Positions 49,858 to 49,930 of a stretch of 49,930 nucleotides of DNA are shown here, one piece after another. The DNA lies in the NCBI RefSeq assembly GCF_003719335.1, contig NZ_RIAS01000024.1:1-49930 (forward strand), in the 5' to 3' direction. The stretch is from Paenibacillus amylolyticus (lineage in GTDB: Bacteria; Bacillota; Bacilli; Paenibacillales; Paenibacillaceae). The notes below the pieces were generated by a model that was given only the letters and a program-made list of their open reading frames with translations, made no database searches and was not told the origin of the DNA. The position numbers and the translations under genes were made by a program. Numbering within the stretch: position 1 is the first letter of the stretch; the number at the start of each line of letters is the position of its first letter.

Positions 49858-49930
49858 GCTTGGCGGCGTCCTACTCTCCCAGGACCCTGCGGTCCAAGTA
49901 CCATCGGCGCTAGAGGGCTTAACGGTCGTG
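49858..49930 (-). rRNA. 5S rRNA, 3' part (partial)
   Basis: Read on the minus strand, the last 73 bases match the 3' two-thirds of a Bacillota 5S rRNA: GCGCCGATGGTAC, GGGAGAGTAGGACGC and GCCGCCAAGC at the 3' end. The 5' part lies beyond the right edge. Confidence 0.95.

Noticed and set aside
1..49930. Search for prophage, insertion sequences, integrases and CRISPR arrays
   Set aside because: No transposase, integrase, phage structural or Cas-like protein was recognised among the translated frames, and no regularly spaced repeats were seen.

Overview
The window looks like a piece of a Paenibacillus chromosome, or that of a close endospore-forming Bacillota relative. Supporting evidence: the long Bacillus-type signal recognition particle RNA, sporulation genes (bofA, spo0F, a KinA-like kinase, an SspP-type spore protein), strong AGGAGG-like ribosome sites, frequent GTG/TTG starts, and gene neighbourhoods known from Bacillus subtilis. 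The window is bounded by two rRNA operons in the same (minus) orientation: the 5' tip of a 16S gene at the left edge and the 3' part of a 5S gene at the right edge. No phage, insertion sequence or CRISPR array was seen.\n\nLayout, left to right. (1) 22-4400: tandem rrn promoters, bofA, yaaL, recR, yaaK (ebfC), dnaX and the SRP RNA, the standard origin-side block, all minus. (2) 4440-13900: rpmE, an uncharacterised radical SAM protein, rho, murA (murZ type), fbaA, spo0F, pyrG and rpoE, all minus. (3) 14250-18000: a subtilisin-like protease (plus) converging on argS-ywiB (minus) across a GC-rich tract made almost entirely of inverted repeats. (4) 18180-22310: a GH51 arabinofuranosidase coupled to a cysteine-rich small protein, a secreted BNR-repeat protein, and a compact plus-strand small-peptide gene with an opposing orphan promoter that resembles a type I toxin-antitoxin locus. 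(5) 22313-30010: speE-speB, pbpG, ywhD, an M1-type metallopeptidase and a membrane protein. (6) 30100-35200: a c-di-AMP riboswitch with its NlpC/P60 hydrolase, a GNAT protein, cytochrome c, pterin dehydratase, a hypothetical gene and motAB. (7) 35250-42500: rluF-like gene, large PAS histidine kinase, a DnaA-box cluster, tadA, another GNAT protein, a lipoprotein, a three-gene sspP operon with a sigma-G-like promoter, and a small membrane protein. (8) 42600-49860: tRNA-Ser, serS with a structured leader, pdxT-pdxS, dacA, guaB and the rRNA terminator.\n\nBlocks 1 and 8 plus tadA match the origin-proximal guaB-dacA-pdxST-serS-tRNA-tadA-scr-dnaX-recR-bofA order of B. subtilis. Blocks 2, 3 and 5 match a B. 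subtilis region lying elsewhere on its chromosome (ywhD-pbpG-speEB-argS-rpoE-pyrG-spo0F-fbaA-murZ-rho-rpmE). In this organism that second block sits between tadA and the SRP RNA gene.\n\nFunctional themes are replication and recombination (dnaX, recR), nucleotide supply (guaB, pyrG), translation (tRNA, serS, argS, rpmE, tadA, rluF, SRP RNA), wall synthesis and turnover (murA, pbpG, dacA, NlpC/P60), and sporulation (spo0F with a near-perfect sigma-H promoter, a kinase that could feed it, bofA, sspP). Most calls rest on reading motifs and on memory of families and gene order; no database search was run.
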